NCBI GenBank assembly: GCA_039815685.1
Contig: JBCBYV010000003.1
Span: 62,001-126,000, forward strand
Source of the DNA: Thermohalobaculum sp039815685
GTDB taxonomy: Bacteria; Pseudomonadota; Alphaproteobacteria; Rhodobacterales; Rhodobacteraceae
Length of the DNA: 64,000 nucleotides
Reading direction: 5' to 3'
The notes below the pieces were generated by a model. That model was not told the origin of the DNA. It did not search any database and worked only from the letters and a program-made list of their open reading frames with translations. Of the stretch, positions 1 through 8,611 are shown in pieces; within the stretch, counting starts at the first letter, position 1, and every line of letters starts with the position of its first letter. The position numbers and the translations under genes were made by a program.

Positions 1-1064
1 CTCGGGCCACCGGTCACGCTGACGCTTTCGATTACGTCCGGGTAGAGTGTGCCCTGGGCCAGGAACTGCGCATCGCCGGCCTCGCGGGCGTGCTGCTTGA
101 AGACGTCGATGAAGAGCTTACCGATCGTCTTGCGCTTCTCCTCAGGCTCGGTCACGCCGTCGAGGGCGGTGAGGAAGCGCTCGCTTTCGTCCGCGTGGAT
201 GAGGGGGACGTTGAAGCGGTCGCGGAAGAGGCTCACGACCTCATCGGCCTCGTTCAGGCGGAGCATGCCGGTGTCGACGAAGACGCAGGTGAGCCGGTCG
301 CCGATTGCCTCGTGGATCAGCATGGCGGCGACGGTCGAGTCGACCCCGCCCGAGAGGCCGCAGATCACGCGGCCGTCGCCGACCTGGGCGCGGATCTCGG
401 CGATGGCCTGGTCGCGATAGGCGGCCATCGTCCAATCCCCGGACATGCCGGCGATGCGGTGGGTGAAGTTGCGCAGGATGTCGGCGCCGCGCTTGGTGTG
501 CACGACCTCCGGGTGGAACATCAGGCCGTAGAAGCCGCGGTCGGTGTCGGCGAGGACGGCGCAGGGGGCGTTGGGGCTCGCGCCCTGGACATGGAAGCCG
601 GGGGGCACGGCCGTTACCCGGTCGCCATGGCTCATCCAGACCTCGGTGCTCTCGCCTGGCGGCGCGATCCCGGCAAAGAGGTCGGAGTCCTCCGCAAGCG
701 TGACGACGGCGCGGCCGAACTCGCGATGGTGCCCACCCTCCGCCGTCCCGCCGAGCTGATGCACCATGACCATCTGGCCGTAGCATATGCCGAGGACGGG
801 CACGCCGAGCTCGAAGAGACGCGGATTGGCGCGGGGGCTGCCATCATCCTCCACCGAGGCCGGGCCGCCGGAGAGGATCACGGCCTTGGGGCGCAATGCC
901 TCGATCAGCGCGTCGTCGACCCGGTCGAAGGGATGGATCTCGCAGTAGATCCCGCTCTCTCTCAGCCGGCGGGCGATAAGCTGCGTCACCTGGCTGCCGA
1001 AATCGACGATCAGGCAGACCTCGTGGGTCTCGGCGGCGGACGGGGCTTGGGACGCGACGGACAT
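1..1064 (-). CDS. guaA: GMP synthase (glutamine-hydrolysing), 3' end cut by window edge
   Basis: Converts XMP to GMP with glutamine nitrogen and ATP in cytosolic purine synthesis. About 354 codons are visible, starting MSVASQAP at 1064 and running off the left edge; the family is about 520 residues. The N-terminal class I glutaminase domain shows the nucleophile in GICYGQ (Cys94) and FHPEV (His184, Glu186). The ATP pyrophosphatase domain follows with the PP-loop SGGVDS (238-243). The missing part is the C-terminal XMP-binding/dimer domain. It diverges from the MttB-family gene across about 210 bp. Identification is secure; the start is the first ATG before the conserved domain. Confidence 0.95.
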   Translation of the reverse strand, partial: MSVASQAPSAAETHEVCLIVDFGSQVTQLIARRLRESGIYCEIHPFDRVDDALIEALRPKAVILSGGPASVEDDGSPRANPRLFELGVPVLGICYGQMVMVHQLGGTAEGGHHREFGRAVVTLAEDSDLFAGIAPPGESTEVWMSHGDRVTAVPPGFHVQGASPNAPCAVLADTDRGFYGLMFHPEVVHTKRGADILRNFTHRIAGMSGDWTMAAYRDQAIAEIRAQVGDGRVICGLSGGVDSTVAAMLIHEAIGDRLTCVFVDTGMLRLNEADEVVSLFRDRFNVPLIHADESERFLTALDGVTEPEEKRKTIGKLFIDVFKQHAREAGDAQFLAQGTLYPDVIESVSVTGGP

Positions 1065-1274
1065 GGCGGGCGGCGGACCTTCGTTGGACGGGAGCCCGCG
1101 CTTCCAAGCCGCGGGCCTCGTTCCCATGCCAGATGCGCCGGGGCTTGTCACGCATGCCCGCATTGCGACGCGGCATGTCGTAACTGGGCGCGGGAGGGGC
1201 GAAATCGAACGTTCGATGCAAGCTCCCAGCCGTCATGAACAGGCAACGATCGCGCTCGGGGATGGAGGTGCGCC

Positions 1275-2855
1275 ATGGCGGAAGGCGATGCAACGGTCAC
1301 GGCCGAGGGCGCTGCGGCATCCGGGCGGCGCCGCGGGCGTGGATCAGGCGGCGGTGCGGCGCGGCGGGCGGAGCGGACCGCGGCGCGGATCGAGCAGGTG
1401 CCGGCGATCATCCGCCGCATCCCAGATCTCGAGGTGCTGGACGCCGAGGCGCTTGAGATCATCGAGCACAACGCCGAGACGGTGCTCGAGGAGATCGGTG
1501 TCAATTTCGTCGAGAACCCCGCAGCCCTCGAGCGTTGGCGCGCGGCAGGGGCCGATGTGCGCGAGGAGCGGGTGCGCATCCCGCGTGGGCTCGCGCGCCA
1601 GCTCTGCGCCACCGCGCCGTCGCGCTTCACGCAGCATGCCCGCAACCCGGAGCGCTCGATCGAGATCGGTGGGCGCAACCTGGTGCTGGCGCCGGTCTAC
1701 GGGCCGCCCTTCGTGCGCGACTACGAGGGCGGCAGGCGCTACGGCACGATGGCGGATTTCGAGAAGTTCGTGAAACTCGGCTACATGTCGAAATGGCTCC
1801 ACCATTCCGGCGGCACCGTATGCGAGCCGACGGATGTGGCGGTGAACAAGCGCCATCTGGACATGCTCTCGGCGCATATCCGGCTCTCGGACAAACCCTA
1901 CATGGGCTCGGTCACGGATCCGGTGCGAGCGGTCGATAGCGTGAAGATGTCGGAGATCGTCTTTGGCGCGGAGTTCGTTGCCGAGAACCCGGTGATGACC
2001 TCGCTCATCAACATCAACTCGCCGCTGACCTTCGATGCGACGATGATGGGCGCGCTCGAGGTCTATGCCTCGGCCGGGCAGGCCTGCATCGTCTCGCCCT
2101 TCATCGTGGGCGGCGCGATGGCACCGGTCTCGGTCGCAGGGACGCTGACGCAGGTCTTGGCCGAGGTGCTGGCGGGTGTGGCCTACAGCCAGCTCATCAA
2201 GCCGGGTGCGCCGGTGATCTTCGGGGCATTCGTGACCTCGATCGACATGAATTCAGGTGCGCCGACATTCGGGACGCCGGAAGCCTCGAAGATCCTGTGG
2301 GGGGCAGGGCAGCTCGCCCGCCGTCTCAATCTGCCGTACCGCTCCGGCGGGGCGCTTTGCGGCTCGAAGCTACCGGATGCGCAAGCTGCCTACGAGACCG
2401 CGAACACGCTCAATGCGGCCCTCCTCGGCGGTGTGAACTTCATGCTCCATTCATGCGGCTGGCTGGAAGGCGGGCTTGTCGCGAGCTTCGAAAAGTTCGT
2501 GCTGGACGCCGATCAGCTCGGCACGCTTCACAGTACGGCGGCAGGCGTTGATATGAGCGAGAATGGCCAGGCGATGGATGCGGTCCGGGAGGTGGGTCCC
2601 GGCGGGCATTACCTCGGCTGCGCGCACACTCAGGCGAACTTCAAGGACGCGTTCTGGCGCTCCCAGGTGCTCGACTACCGCCCCTATGAGACCTGGGCCG
2701 ACGATGGCGGGGCCGACAGCTTCTGGCTTGCGCATAAGCGGATCGAGAAGATGATGTCGGAGTATCAGCAGCCCCCGCTCGACCCTGCCATCGGGGAGGC
2801 GCTGGCCGCCTATGTGGCCGAGCGCAAGGCCTCGGAGCCCGACGCCTACACCTGA
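1275..2855 (+). CDS. Trimethylamine methyltransferase (MttB) superfamily protein
   Basis: A 526-residue member of the MttB superfamily, corrinoid-dependent methyltransferases that demethylate quaternary or tertiary amines such as glycine betaine. The first 45 residues are Arg/Ala-rich and look disordered. A TIM-barrel-like body follows, with the C-terminal MLHSCGWLEGG segment typical of the family. No in-frame amber codon interrupts it, so it belongs to the non-pyrrolysine branch and is unlikely to be a true trimethylamine enzyme. No corrinoid protein or reactivase lies beside it, so the methyl acceptor is unknown. The start is an ATG shortly after a GC-rich gap; its 3' end overlaps the convergent DUF6477 gene by 10 bp. 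Confidence 0.85.
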   Translation: MAEGDATVTAEGAAASGRRRGRGSGGGAARRAERTAARIEQVPAIIRRIPDLEVLDAEALEIIEHNAETVLEEIGVNFVENPAALERWRAAGADVREERVRIPRGLARQLCATAPSRFTQHARNPERSIEIGGRNLVLAPVYGPPFVRDYEGGRRYGTMADFEKFVKLGYMSKWLHHSGGTVCEPTDVAVNKRHLDMLSAHIRLSDKPYMGSVTDPVRAVDSVKMSEIVFGAEFVAENPVMTSLININSPLTFDATMMGALEVYASAGQACIVSPFIVGGAMAPVSVAGTLTQVLAEVLAGVAYSQLIKPGAPVIFGAFVTSIDMNSGAPTFGTPEASKILWGAGQLARRLNLPYRSGGALCGSKLPDAQAAYETANTLNAALLGGVNFMLHSCGWLEGGLVASFEKFVLDADQLGTLHSTAAGVDMSENGQAMDAVREVGPGGHYLGCAHTQANFKDAFWRSQVLDYRPYETWADDGGADSFWLAHKRIEKMMSEYQQPPLDPAIGEALAAYVAERKASEPDAYT

Positions 2856-3151
2856 GAGGGCAACGCTGCCGCACGGGCTTCCGCTGCGAGCAGCCGTGCG
2901 AGCGCCTCCACATGTCGGTGGTTTGAGTAGGCTAGCGGCCGGTGCCTGCGGGTGCTCTCCCATGCCTGCTCGGCGGCGGTGCAGGCTTCCTCTTCCGCAG
3001 GGTCGGGTCCGCGACCCGTTCGGAGCATTGCCAGCGCGCAATGGCGTGCTGCTGTGACGAGACGCCGTGGACGAGCCCGGCTCTCGCAATCCTCGAGGCT
3101 CTCCGCTGCATGTTTTGCCGTGGTTTCGGATGTCGGTTGCCCGTTGCTCAT
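2846..3151 (-). CDS. DUF6477-like small protein
   Basis: A 101-residue soluble protein starting MSNGQPTSET. The start is chosen by a purine-rich ribosome site (GGGAGAGAGCG) just upstream; an in-frame ATG 30 codons earlier lacks such support. The middle segment RPRRLVTAARHCALAMLRTG resembles the RPRLLVRAAR-type core of DUF6477, a family I recall from Rhodobacteraceae. Function is unknown. It is transcribed away from the DUF6456 gene, and that pairing supports the assignment. Its stop codon lies inside the 3' end of the MttB-family gene. Family placement is from motif memory, not a search. Confidence 0.65.
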   Translation of the reverse strand: MSNGQPTSETTAKHAAESLEDCESRARPRRLVTAARHCALAMLRTGRGPDPAEEEACTAAEQAWESTRRHRPLAYSNHRHVEALARLLAAEARAAALPSQV

Positions 3152-3279
3152 CGCTCTCTCCCGTTCTCCGGATCTCTGCCCGGACAGGGAGACGCGTGAC
3201 CAAAGCCGTGTTGCATCGAGGACGCGAGGAGCGCGCTCCAAACGTATACAAAAAGTAAATTTTCTGAGTCAGCGTCGTG

Positions 3280-3294
3280 TTAAGGGAACGTTTA
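3280..3294 (+). promoter_or_regulatory. CtrA-like site upstream of the DUF6456 gene
   Basis: The sequence TTAA, seven bases, then TTTA followed by C differs by one base from the full CtrA consensus TTAA-N7-TTAAC. It lies 54 bp upstream of the chosen DUF6456 start, next to an unusually AT-rich stretch (about 3244-3263) in this GC-rich window that may be a core promoter. This is a pattern match only. Confidence 0.3.
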
Positions 3295-3347
3295 CCTTAC
3301 CCCCGCCAATGATCGTCTCGTTCGACTACCAAGCGAGGCGTGAGTGT

Positions 3348-4553
3348 ATGAACACGGAAGAAGTATTGCATGAATGCACTGAACAGGCGGCCACGCTGTT
3401 CGGGGAGAAATCTGCCTGCTGCAACAGCAAGGAGGCGGCGATTTATCTGGCCCATACCGAACGAGGGCAGAGTATCCGGGCGATTGCCGCTGCGATGGGG
3501 GCGCATCCCTCCACCGTGATGCGGACGGTGCGCCGGATCGAGGAGCGGCGGGACGATCCGCTGCTCGACCGAATGCTCGACACCCTGTCGGGAGCGGCTG
3601 CAGAAGAAGGGACCGCGGACGGGGAAACCGCAGCCTCTTTCGCCGCTGACGCGACCAGAAGCGCTATGGCTGTGGAGGGTGTGATTGTTGGCGGCGACAA
3701 CGGCCGGCGGGTCAAGGGCGTGGTGCCGCTGACCCTCGACGAAGCGCGGGTATCGGAGGATGCGAGGCGCTTTCTCCGCCGACTTACGGAGCCCGACAGT
3801 TTTCTCCTGGTGGCCAATGGCAGTGCGAAGGCAGGGGTGTTCTGCGCCGCCAATGGTCACCGAAAGCCAATCGCGATGTTCGGCGTGGAGCTTGCGGCCG
3901 AGTTCCTGCGTCGCGACTGGATTCGGATCTGGAAAAAGGGCGATGCGACAGTCCGTTACCGGATCACCGATGTCGGTCGCGCGACACTCCGGCGTCTTCT
4001 GATGGCGGAGGCGAAGGGCGCAAGGCCAGGTGTCGCGAACGGGTTTGCCGAGAGCGTCGACGCCTTTCGTCATCAGCACATGCTCGAAGCCGAGCGGGTC
4101 TTTCGGGGCCCTGAGGGCGAGCGGCAGGTGCAGCGTGTGAACCTCGGTGAGAGCCCGCTCGGCTGGCTCGCCCGGCGTCCCGGCCCGGACGGCAAGTCCT
4201 ATATCGCGCCCGAGGAGGTGGAGGCGGGTGAGAAGCTGCGGAGCGATTTCGAGCTCGCGCAGATTGGGCCGAGCGTCACGCAAGACTGGCGGCGCTTCGT
4301 CTCGGGCGGCGACGGCGAGGGCGCGGCGATGCCTGGTGGAGCGGCGCTGGCCGCGCGGGAGCGGTTCTCCAAGGCCATGACGGTGCTCGGTCCGGGGCTC
4401 GGGGATGCTGCACTCCGCGTCTGCTGCTTTCTCGAGGGGCTCGAGGCCTGCGAGAAGCGGATGGGCTGGTCCGCTCGCTCGGGCAAGGTGGTGCTGAAGC
4501 TCGCGCTCCAACGCCTTGCCGAGCATTACGGCCTCGCCATCGCACGCAACTGA
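3348..4553 (+). CDS. DUF6456 domain protein with N-terminal helix-turn-helix
   Basis: A 401-residue protein. Residues about 25-65 (IYLAHTERGQSIRAIAAAMG, then PSTVMRTVRRIE) form a helix-turn-helix that should bind DNA. The last 140 residues carry the DUF6456 core: VNLGESPLGWLARR, VTQDWRRF, RVCCFLEGLE and GWSARSGKVVLKLALQRLAEHYG, split here for length. The Cys-Cys pair and the GWSARSG box are well kept. The role is unknown, perhaps a transcription regulator. An in-frame ATG 13 codons upstream (3309) is possible; neither start has a strong ribosome site. It diverges from the DUF6477 gene. Confidence 0.8.
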   Translation: MNTEEVLHECTEQAATLFGEKSACCNSKEAAIYLAHTERGQSIRAIAAAMGAHPSTVMRTVRRIEERRDDPLLDRMLDTLSGAAAEEGTADGETAASFAADATRSAMAVEGVIVGGDNGRRVKGVVPLTLDEARVSEDARRFLRRLTEPDSFLLVANGSAKAGVFCAANGHRKPIAMFGVELAAEFLRRDWIRIWKKGDATVRYRITDVGRATLRRLLMAEAKGARPGVANGFAESVDAFRHQHMLEAERVFRGPEGERQVQRVNLGESPLGWLARRPGPDGKSYIAPEEVEAGEKLRSDFELAQIGPSVTQDWRRFVSGGDGEGAAMPGGAALAARERFSKAMTVLGPGLGDAALRVCCFLEGLEACEKRMGWSARSGKVVLKLALQRLAEHYGLAIARN

Positions 4554-4600
4554 GCATGTGCGCTTGACCGGCCACGGCGCGGGGCCGATGGTCCGGCGCC

Positions 4601-5236
4601 ATGACCCGGCTGATCGAGACAGACCATGATGTGCGCGAGGGCTGCGCGGCCCTCGCGGTCCTTGAACCCCGCTTCGCCCATGCCCTGGATCTGGTGGGCG
4701 ATGTGCCGCTCCGCCGGCGGCCGGCAGGGTTCGACGCGCTTCTGCGCGCGATCTGCTCGCAGCAGCTCTCGGTCGCCTCGGCAAACGCGGTCTGGGCGAA
4801 GCTTGAGGCGGCGGGGGCGACGGAGCCTGAGCGGATCCGGGCATTGGGGACGGACGGACTCAAGGCCTGCGGGCTCTCGCGCCAGAAGGCCTCCTATGCG
4901 CTCGCGCTGGCGGAGGCGGAACTGGACCTCGGCGCGCTCGTGCATCTTCCGGAAGACGAGGCGGTGGCGATGCTGACGGCGGTGAAAGGCATCGGCGTTT
5001 GGACCGCGGAGATTTATCTCATGTTCGCGCTCGGCCGGGCGGATGTCTTTGCGCCCGGGGACCTCGCCTTGCAGGAGGCCGCGCGTCTTCTGTTCGCGCT
5101 TGAGGAGCGGCCGCGGGAGAAGGCGTTTCGCGAGATGGCGGCCGCTTGGTCGCCCTGGCGGTCGGTTGCCGCCCGCGTGCTCTGGGCCTACTACGCGGCC
5201 GAGAAGCGGCGCGAAGGGATCGGGGTCGACGGATGA
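4601..5236 (+). CDS. DNA-3-methyladenine glycosylase II-like (HhH-GPD) base-excision enzyme
   Basis: A 211-residue HhH-GPD superfamily enzyme of the AlkA type, expected to cut alkylated bases from DNA. The helix-hairpin-helix LTAVKGIGVWTAEIYLMF (about 125-142) is followed by the catalytic aspartate in APGDLAL (Asp154). ICSQQLS near residue 51 is the conserved first-helix motif. It is short like other bacterial AlkA2-type proteins and has no Ada domain. No strong ribosome site precedes the ATG. Its stop overlaps the esterase start by four bases (ATGA), so the two genes are probably translationally coupled. Confidence 0.85.
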   Translation: MTRLIETDHDVREGCAALAVLEPRFAHALDLVGDVPLRRRPAGFDALLRAICSQQLSVASANAVWAKLEAAGATEPERIRALGTDGLKACGLSRQKASYALALAEAELDLGALVHLPEDEAVAMLTAVKGIGVWTAEIYLMFALGRADVFAPGDLALQEAARLLFALEERPREKAFREMAAAWSPWRSVAARVLWAYYAAEKRREGIGVDG

Positions 5237-5928
5237 GCGAGCGGGCGGACGACATTCTGGGTGGCCACCGTGTCGCCCCGACGGCGGGTGGGCCGGCGAA
5301 GGCGCTGGTGGTGCTGCTCCACGGCTACGGGGCGGATGGGCAGGATCTGATAGGCCTGGCTCAACCTCTGGGTCAGGTCCTGCCGAACGCCGCTTTCCGC
5401 GCGCCCGATGCGCCCGAGCCCTGCCGCGTCAATCCGATTGGGCGGCAGTGGTTTCCGATCCCCTGGATCGACGGCGCGTCCGAGCAGGCGATGGCGACGA
5501 GCTTCGAGAAGAGCCTCGGCATTCTCTACCGCTACCTCGACGCCGCGATGGCGGAGGAGGGTCTGAGCGCCAGTGAGACGGCGCTCGTGGGTTTCAGCCA
5601 GGGCACGATGATGAGCCTTTATGCAGGCCCAAGGCGCGAGGGAGGCGTTGCTGGGATCGTCGGTTTTTCGGGCCGGTTGCTCGGCGGTGAGACGCTCGCG
5701 GCGGAGGCGAAGGCCAAGCCACCGGTGCTGCTGGTCCATGGCGACCGGGACGACGTGCTGCCGGTCGCGTGCCTCGAGGAAGCGCGGGCAGGGCTCGCCG
5801 CTGCGGGCCTCGAGGTGAGCGCCCATGTCAGTCCCGGCACGCCGCACGGGATCGCGCCGGATGGCCTGGGCCTCGCCCGAGGCTTCCTCACGCGCTATCT
5901 GCCCTCAGCAGTGGCGGCAACGGGATAA
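5233..5928 (+). CDS. Phospholipase/carboxylesterase family alpha/beta hydrolase
   Basis: A 231-residue alpha/beta hydrolase of the LysoPLA/carboxylesterase group, predicted cytosolic. The nucleophile elbow is GFSQG (Ser122), the acid is in GDRDDVLPV (Asp174 most likely) and the base is His205 in GTPHG. The oxyanion strand LLHGYGADG is near residue 29. The substrate is probably a short-chain carboxylic ester; the family does not fix it further. The start is set by the ATGA overlap with the upstream glycosylase. Confidence 0.85.
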   Translation: MSERADDILGGHRVAPTAGGPAKALVVLLHGYGADGQDLIGLAQPLGQVLPNAAFRAPDAPEPCRVNPIGRQWFPIPWIDGASEQAMATSFEKSLGILYRYLDAAMAEEGLSASETALVGFSQGTMMSLYAGPRREGGVAGIVGFSGRLLGGETLAAEAKAKPPVLLVHGDRDDVLPVACLEEARAGLAAAGLEVSAHVSPGTPHGIAPDGLGLARGFLTRYLPSAVAATG

Positions 5929-6095
5929 TCTGGGCCAGATCGTCAAGGAACTGTCGCAGCCACCTGCTACAGGTTGGGTGGTGGGCGCGGATATAGAGCC
6001 TTGAAAGCCTGCGCCCGCCATATATGGTGAACGCAGCGGGTTGCGAAGACCCACAATCGCCCCGCGGCGTCGCAACAGTGACGGCGAGGCGAGCG

Positions 6096-6773
6096 ATGAC
6101 GACAATTCAGGCAAGTGCGGGCACCAGAGCGCCCGCCAAAGATCAGACAAGCGAGCGAACTATCGCCGGCCGCGGGCATCCCCACGCGGCCACAGAAACC
6201 TTCGCGAACCAGTTCGTACGCCAGCCGGCGGTGCTGCGTGACCACCCGGCGCTGGTGCTGAACGCCGATTATCGGCCGCTATCCTACTTCCCGCTTTCGC
6301 TCTGGCCCTGGCAGGAGGCGATCAAGGCGGTGTTCCTGGATCGGGTCGCGATCGTCGCCGAGTACGATTTCGAGGTGCGCTCGCCCTCCGTGGCGATCCG
6401 GCTGCCCTCGGTCGTGGTGCTGCGCGACTATGTGAAGCCCGCACGCTACCCAGCCTTCACACGTTTCAATCTGTTCCTCCGGGACGAGTTCACCTGCCAG
6501 TATTGCGGTGCGAAGGGGGAGATGACCTTCGACCATGTCATCCCGCGGTCCCGCGGCGGCAAGACGACCTGGGAGAACGTCGTCGCGGCCTGCTCGCGCT
6601 GTAATCTGAAGAAGGCGAACCACACGCTGAAGGAGGCGGGCATGCGCCTTGCGCGGCCCGCATACCGACCCGATGCCGCGGAGCTGCAGAACAAGGGGCG
6701 CAAGTTTCCGCCGAACTACCTCCACGATTCGTGGATGGATTACCTCTACTGGGACGCGGAACTCGACACCTGA
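6096..6773 (+). CDS. HNH endonuclease
   Basis: A 225-residue stand-alone HNH protein. The nuclease core lies in the second half: zinc-type CQYCG, then MTFDHVIPRSRGG with the HNH Asp-His, WENVVAACSRCN with Asn and the second CxxC, and KKAN. Single-copy HNH genes of this form are common in alphaproteobacteria and are not by themselves a sign of a mobile element; their role is unclear. I place the start at 6096 because GGCGAGGCGAGCG precedes it; an in-frame ATG at 6024 would add 24 residues. Its 3' end overlaps the convergent thioesterase by 28 bp. A perfect palindrome CCATATATGG lies at 6018-6027. Confidence 0.85.
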   Translation: MTTIQASAGTRAPAKDQTSERTIAGRGHPHAATETFANQFVRQPAVLRDHPALVLNADYRPLSYFPLSLWPWQEAIKAVFLDRVAIVAEYDFEVRSPSVAIRLPSVVVLRDYVKPARYPAFTRFNLFLRDEFTCQYCGAKGEMTFDHVIPRSRGGKTTWENVVAACSRCNLKKANHTLKEAGMRLARPAYRPDAAELQNKGRKFPPNYLHDSWMDYLYWDAELDT

Positions 6774-7303
6774 GGATGTGGCGGCCAAGGGCGCGCGCGA
6801 TCCGCCGCCTCCAGTGACGTTGCCCAGTCGGGCAGGGCGCCGAACCAGTTCGGGTAGCCGAGGGCGTCCGCCACATCCTGTGTCGGCACGGTGCCCTTGG
6901 GCCCCGCGACGACGGCGGTCCGTATGAAGGCGGCGGAGCACGGGGTGCCGCGCTTCTGCGCGATCTGCTCGAAATAGAACCACTTCTCGTCCCGCCCGAT
7001 CATCTGTGTCACGATTTCGAAGCGTTCGAAGAGCCGGATGCGCTTGCGGTACTGGGTTGCCGAGCTGCCGACGACGAGCCCCCAGCCGCGTTGGCGGAGA
7101 AGCCGGAACAGGCCGAGACGGGCGCCGAGGGCGAAGCGTCCTATATCGAAGAGCGTGAGGTGACGTCCGTTATTGAGCTCGAAGAACGGGTCAGCGTCCC
7201 AGGGCCAGCATCGCGTGCCGATCACCAGCGGCTCATCCGGGCTGAGGCCGGTCTGCGGCCGATGGGAGAGGAGGGCGAGTGCGGTGCGAAGGAAAGGGTA
7301 CAT
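6746..7303 (-). CDS. Hotdog-fold acyl-CoA thioesterase (4HBT/THEM6-like)
   Basis: A 185-residue hotdog protein starting MYPFLRTALAL, with a strong ribosome site (CGGAGGTCACC). The motif NNGRHLTLFDIGRF (about residues 43-56) is the hallmark of THEM6-like thioesterases, which hydrolyse acyl-CoA or related thioesters; the substrate is unknown. SATQYRKRIRLFERFEI fits the second strand region. It lies on the minus strand downstream of dsbB and could be read with it after an 82-bp gap. The 3' overlap with the HNH gene is convergent. Confidence 0.8.
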   Translation of the reverse strand: MYPFLRTALALLSHRPQTGLSPDEPLVIGTRCWPWDADPFFELNNGRHLTLFDIGRFALGARLGLFRLLRQRGWGLVVGSSATQYRKRIRLFERFEIVTQMIGRDEKWFYFEQIAQKRGTPCSAAFIRTAVVAGPKGTVPTQDVADALGYPNWFGALPDWATSLEAADRARPWPPHPQVSSSASQ

Positions 7304-7385
7304 GGTGACCTCCGAGTGCCCGGATCGTGGCGAGAGACCCCTGAGGTGGGCGTCGATGACGCGAACGTAAAGGTCTGTCGTGGCG

Positions 7386-7883
7386 TCAGGCTTCCCGATC
7401 GAAGGGCATGCGCCACCACCAGACGCTCGCAGCCCAGAGCGCGGCAAGGCCAGCTGAGAAGATCGCGTTCCAACCGGCGAGGCTGAGGCCCAGCATGGAC
7501 CAGGGCACTTCGTCGCAGCGTATGACGGGTGCCTCTAGGATCTGCTCGAGCAGCACGTCGGCGGAGACATTCGCACCAGGTGGCGGCGCGCTGCAGGCAC
7601 TCAGGCCCTCCCACCACCGCCATTCGACGCCGGCATGAAAGATGCCAAGCCCGGCGGAGGCCGTCATCAGCGCCGCCCCGCCGAGTGCGAGCCAACGGCG
7701 CTGCCGCCAGAGGATCGTCACGCCGAGGACACCGATCAGGACGGCCAGTGCATGCGGCCAGCGCTGCCAGAGGCACATGGGGCAGGGCGCGAGGCCGCCG
7801 AGATACTGGAAGGCCAGCGCGCCGAGCAGGATGACCGCAGAGCCGGCGGCCGCCAGCAGCATGCGCCCATAGACCGTCATCAT
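7386..7883 (-). CDS. dsbB: Disulfide bond formation protein DsbB
   Basis: A 165-residue inner-membrane protein that passes electrons from DsbA to quinone. Four hydrophobic segments are visible. The first periplasmic pair is CPMC (Cys34, Cys37) and the second pair is Cys97 and Cys123, so all four redox cysteines are present. The start ATG overlaps the TGA of the upstream DedA-like gene (ATGATG; the first ATG is chosen), indicating an operon. No dsbA is seen nearby. Confidence 0.9.
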   Translation of the reverse strand: MMTVYGRMLLAAAGSAVILLGALAFQYLGGLAPCPMCLWQRWPHALAVLIGVLGVTILWRQRRWLALGGAALMTASAGLGIFHAGVEWRWWEGLSACSAPPPGANVSADVLLEQILEAPVIRCDEVPWSMLGLSLAGWNAIFSAGLAALWAASVWWWRMPFDREA

Positions 7884-8461
7884 ATCAGATACCTCGCCGC
7901 CACGAAGCCTCCGACCAGTAGAACGCAGGCGACGGTGAAGACCAATCCCAGACGCTCCTCGATGAAGCCCTGGATCGGCGGGCCGACATATTTGAGGAGG
8001 GCGGCCACGACGAAGAAGCGAAGCCCGCGTGCAAGGACGGAAGCGACTGTGAAGACGATGAGGTCGAGCTCGACCACGCCCGAGGCGATGGTGATTACCT
8101 TGTAAGGAAAGGGTGTTACGCCCGCACCGAAGACGATCCAGGCGCCCCAATCCTCGAACCTTGCTTGGAACTCGGCGAAGTAATCCATCTTGCCGTAGAA
8201 TTCGAGCACGGGGCGGCCTACCGTCTCGAAGGCGCCCCAGCCGAGCCCGTAGCCGGCAAGGCCGCCCGCCACGGAGGCGACCGTGCACACCGTCGCAATC
8301 CACCAAGCACGATGGGGTGCTGCCAGGATCATTGGGATCAGCAAAACGTCGGGCGGGATGGGAAAAACTGAACTTTCGATGAAGCTCACGCCCGCGAGGA
8401 TCCACAGCGCGTAGGGCTTTCCGGCTTGCCGGAGCGTCCAGTCGTATAGTGATCGAAGCAT
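7880..8461 (-). CDS. DedA/YqaA-type membrane protein
   Basis: A 193-residue polytopic inner-membrane protein of the DedA (SNARE-associated/VTT) superfamily, YqaA branch. Visible motifs are ESSVFPIPPDVLLIPM near the N-terminus, the Gly-rich GGLAGYGLGWGAF, and GAGVTPFPYKVITIASG, which carries the re-entrant loop residues. Relatives act in lipid scrambling or envelope homeostasis; the exact substrate is unknown. MLRSLYDWTL is chosen as the start because AGGATACCACC precedes it. It is coupled to dsbB by a four-base overlap. Confidence 0.85.
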   Translation of the reverse strand: MLRSLYDWTLRQAGKPYALWILAGVSFIESSVFPIPPDVLLIPMILAAPHRAWWIATVCTVASVAGGLAGYGLGWGAFETVGRPVLEFYGKMDYFAEFQARFEDWGAWIVFGAGVTPFPYKVITIASGVVELDLIVFTVASVLARGLRFFVVAALLKYVGPPIQGFIEERLGLVFTVACVLLVGGFVAARYLI

Positions 8462-8611
8462 GGTGGTATCCTGTGAGCGTGCGCACGCGGTAGCAGTCAA
8501 ATTTGGCTTCGTCCAGCGGTGGTCCAGTGGGACCTATGAGCGACGACGCGTCCCTCTCATCCGTCCTCTGGTGTGATACAACCGAGTCGTTCTCCAAGGA
8601 GTGCATCGCTG

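Noticed and set aside
90..1238. Long plus-strand open frame over the guaA region
   Set aside because: It is antisense to guaA, whose glutaminase and PP-loop motifs are unmistakable; the plus-strand translation has no recognisable domain.
3297..4844. 515-codon minus-strand frame over the DUF6456 gene
   Set aside because: Arg/Pro/His-rich shadow of a real gene; high GC makes long antisense frames common.
6096..6773. HNH gene as part of a restriction or homing element
   Set aside because: No methyltransferase or intron/intein context; stand-alone HNH genes of this type are ordinary in the group.
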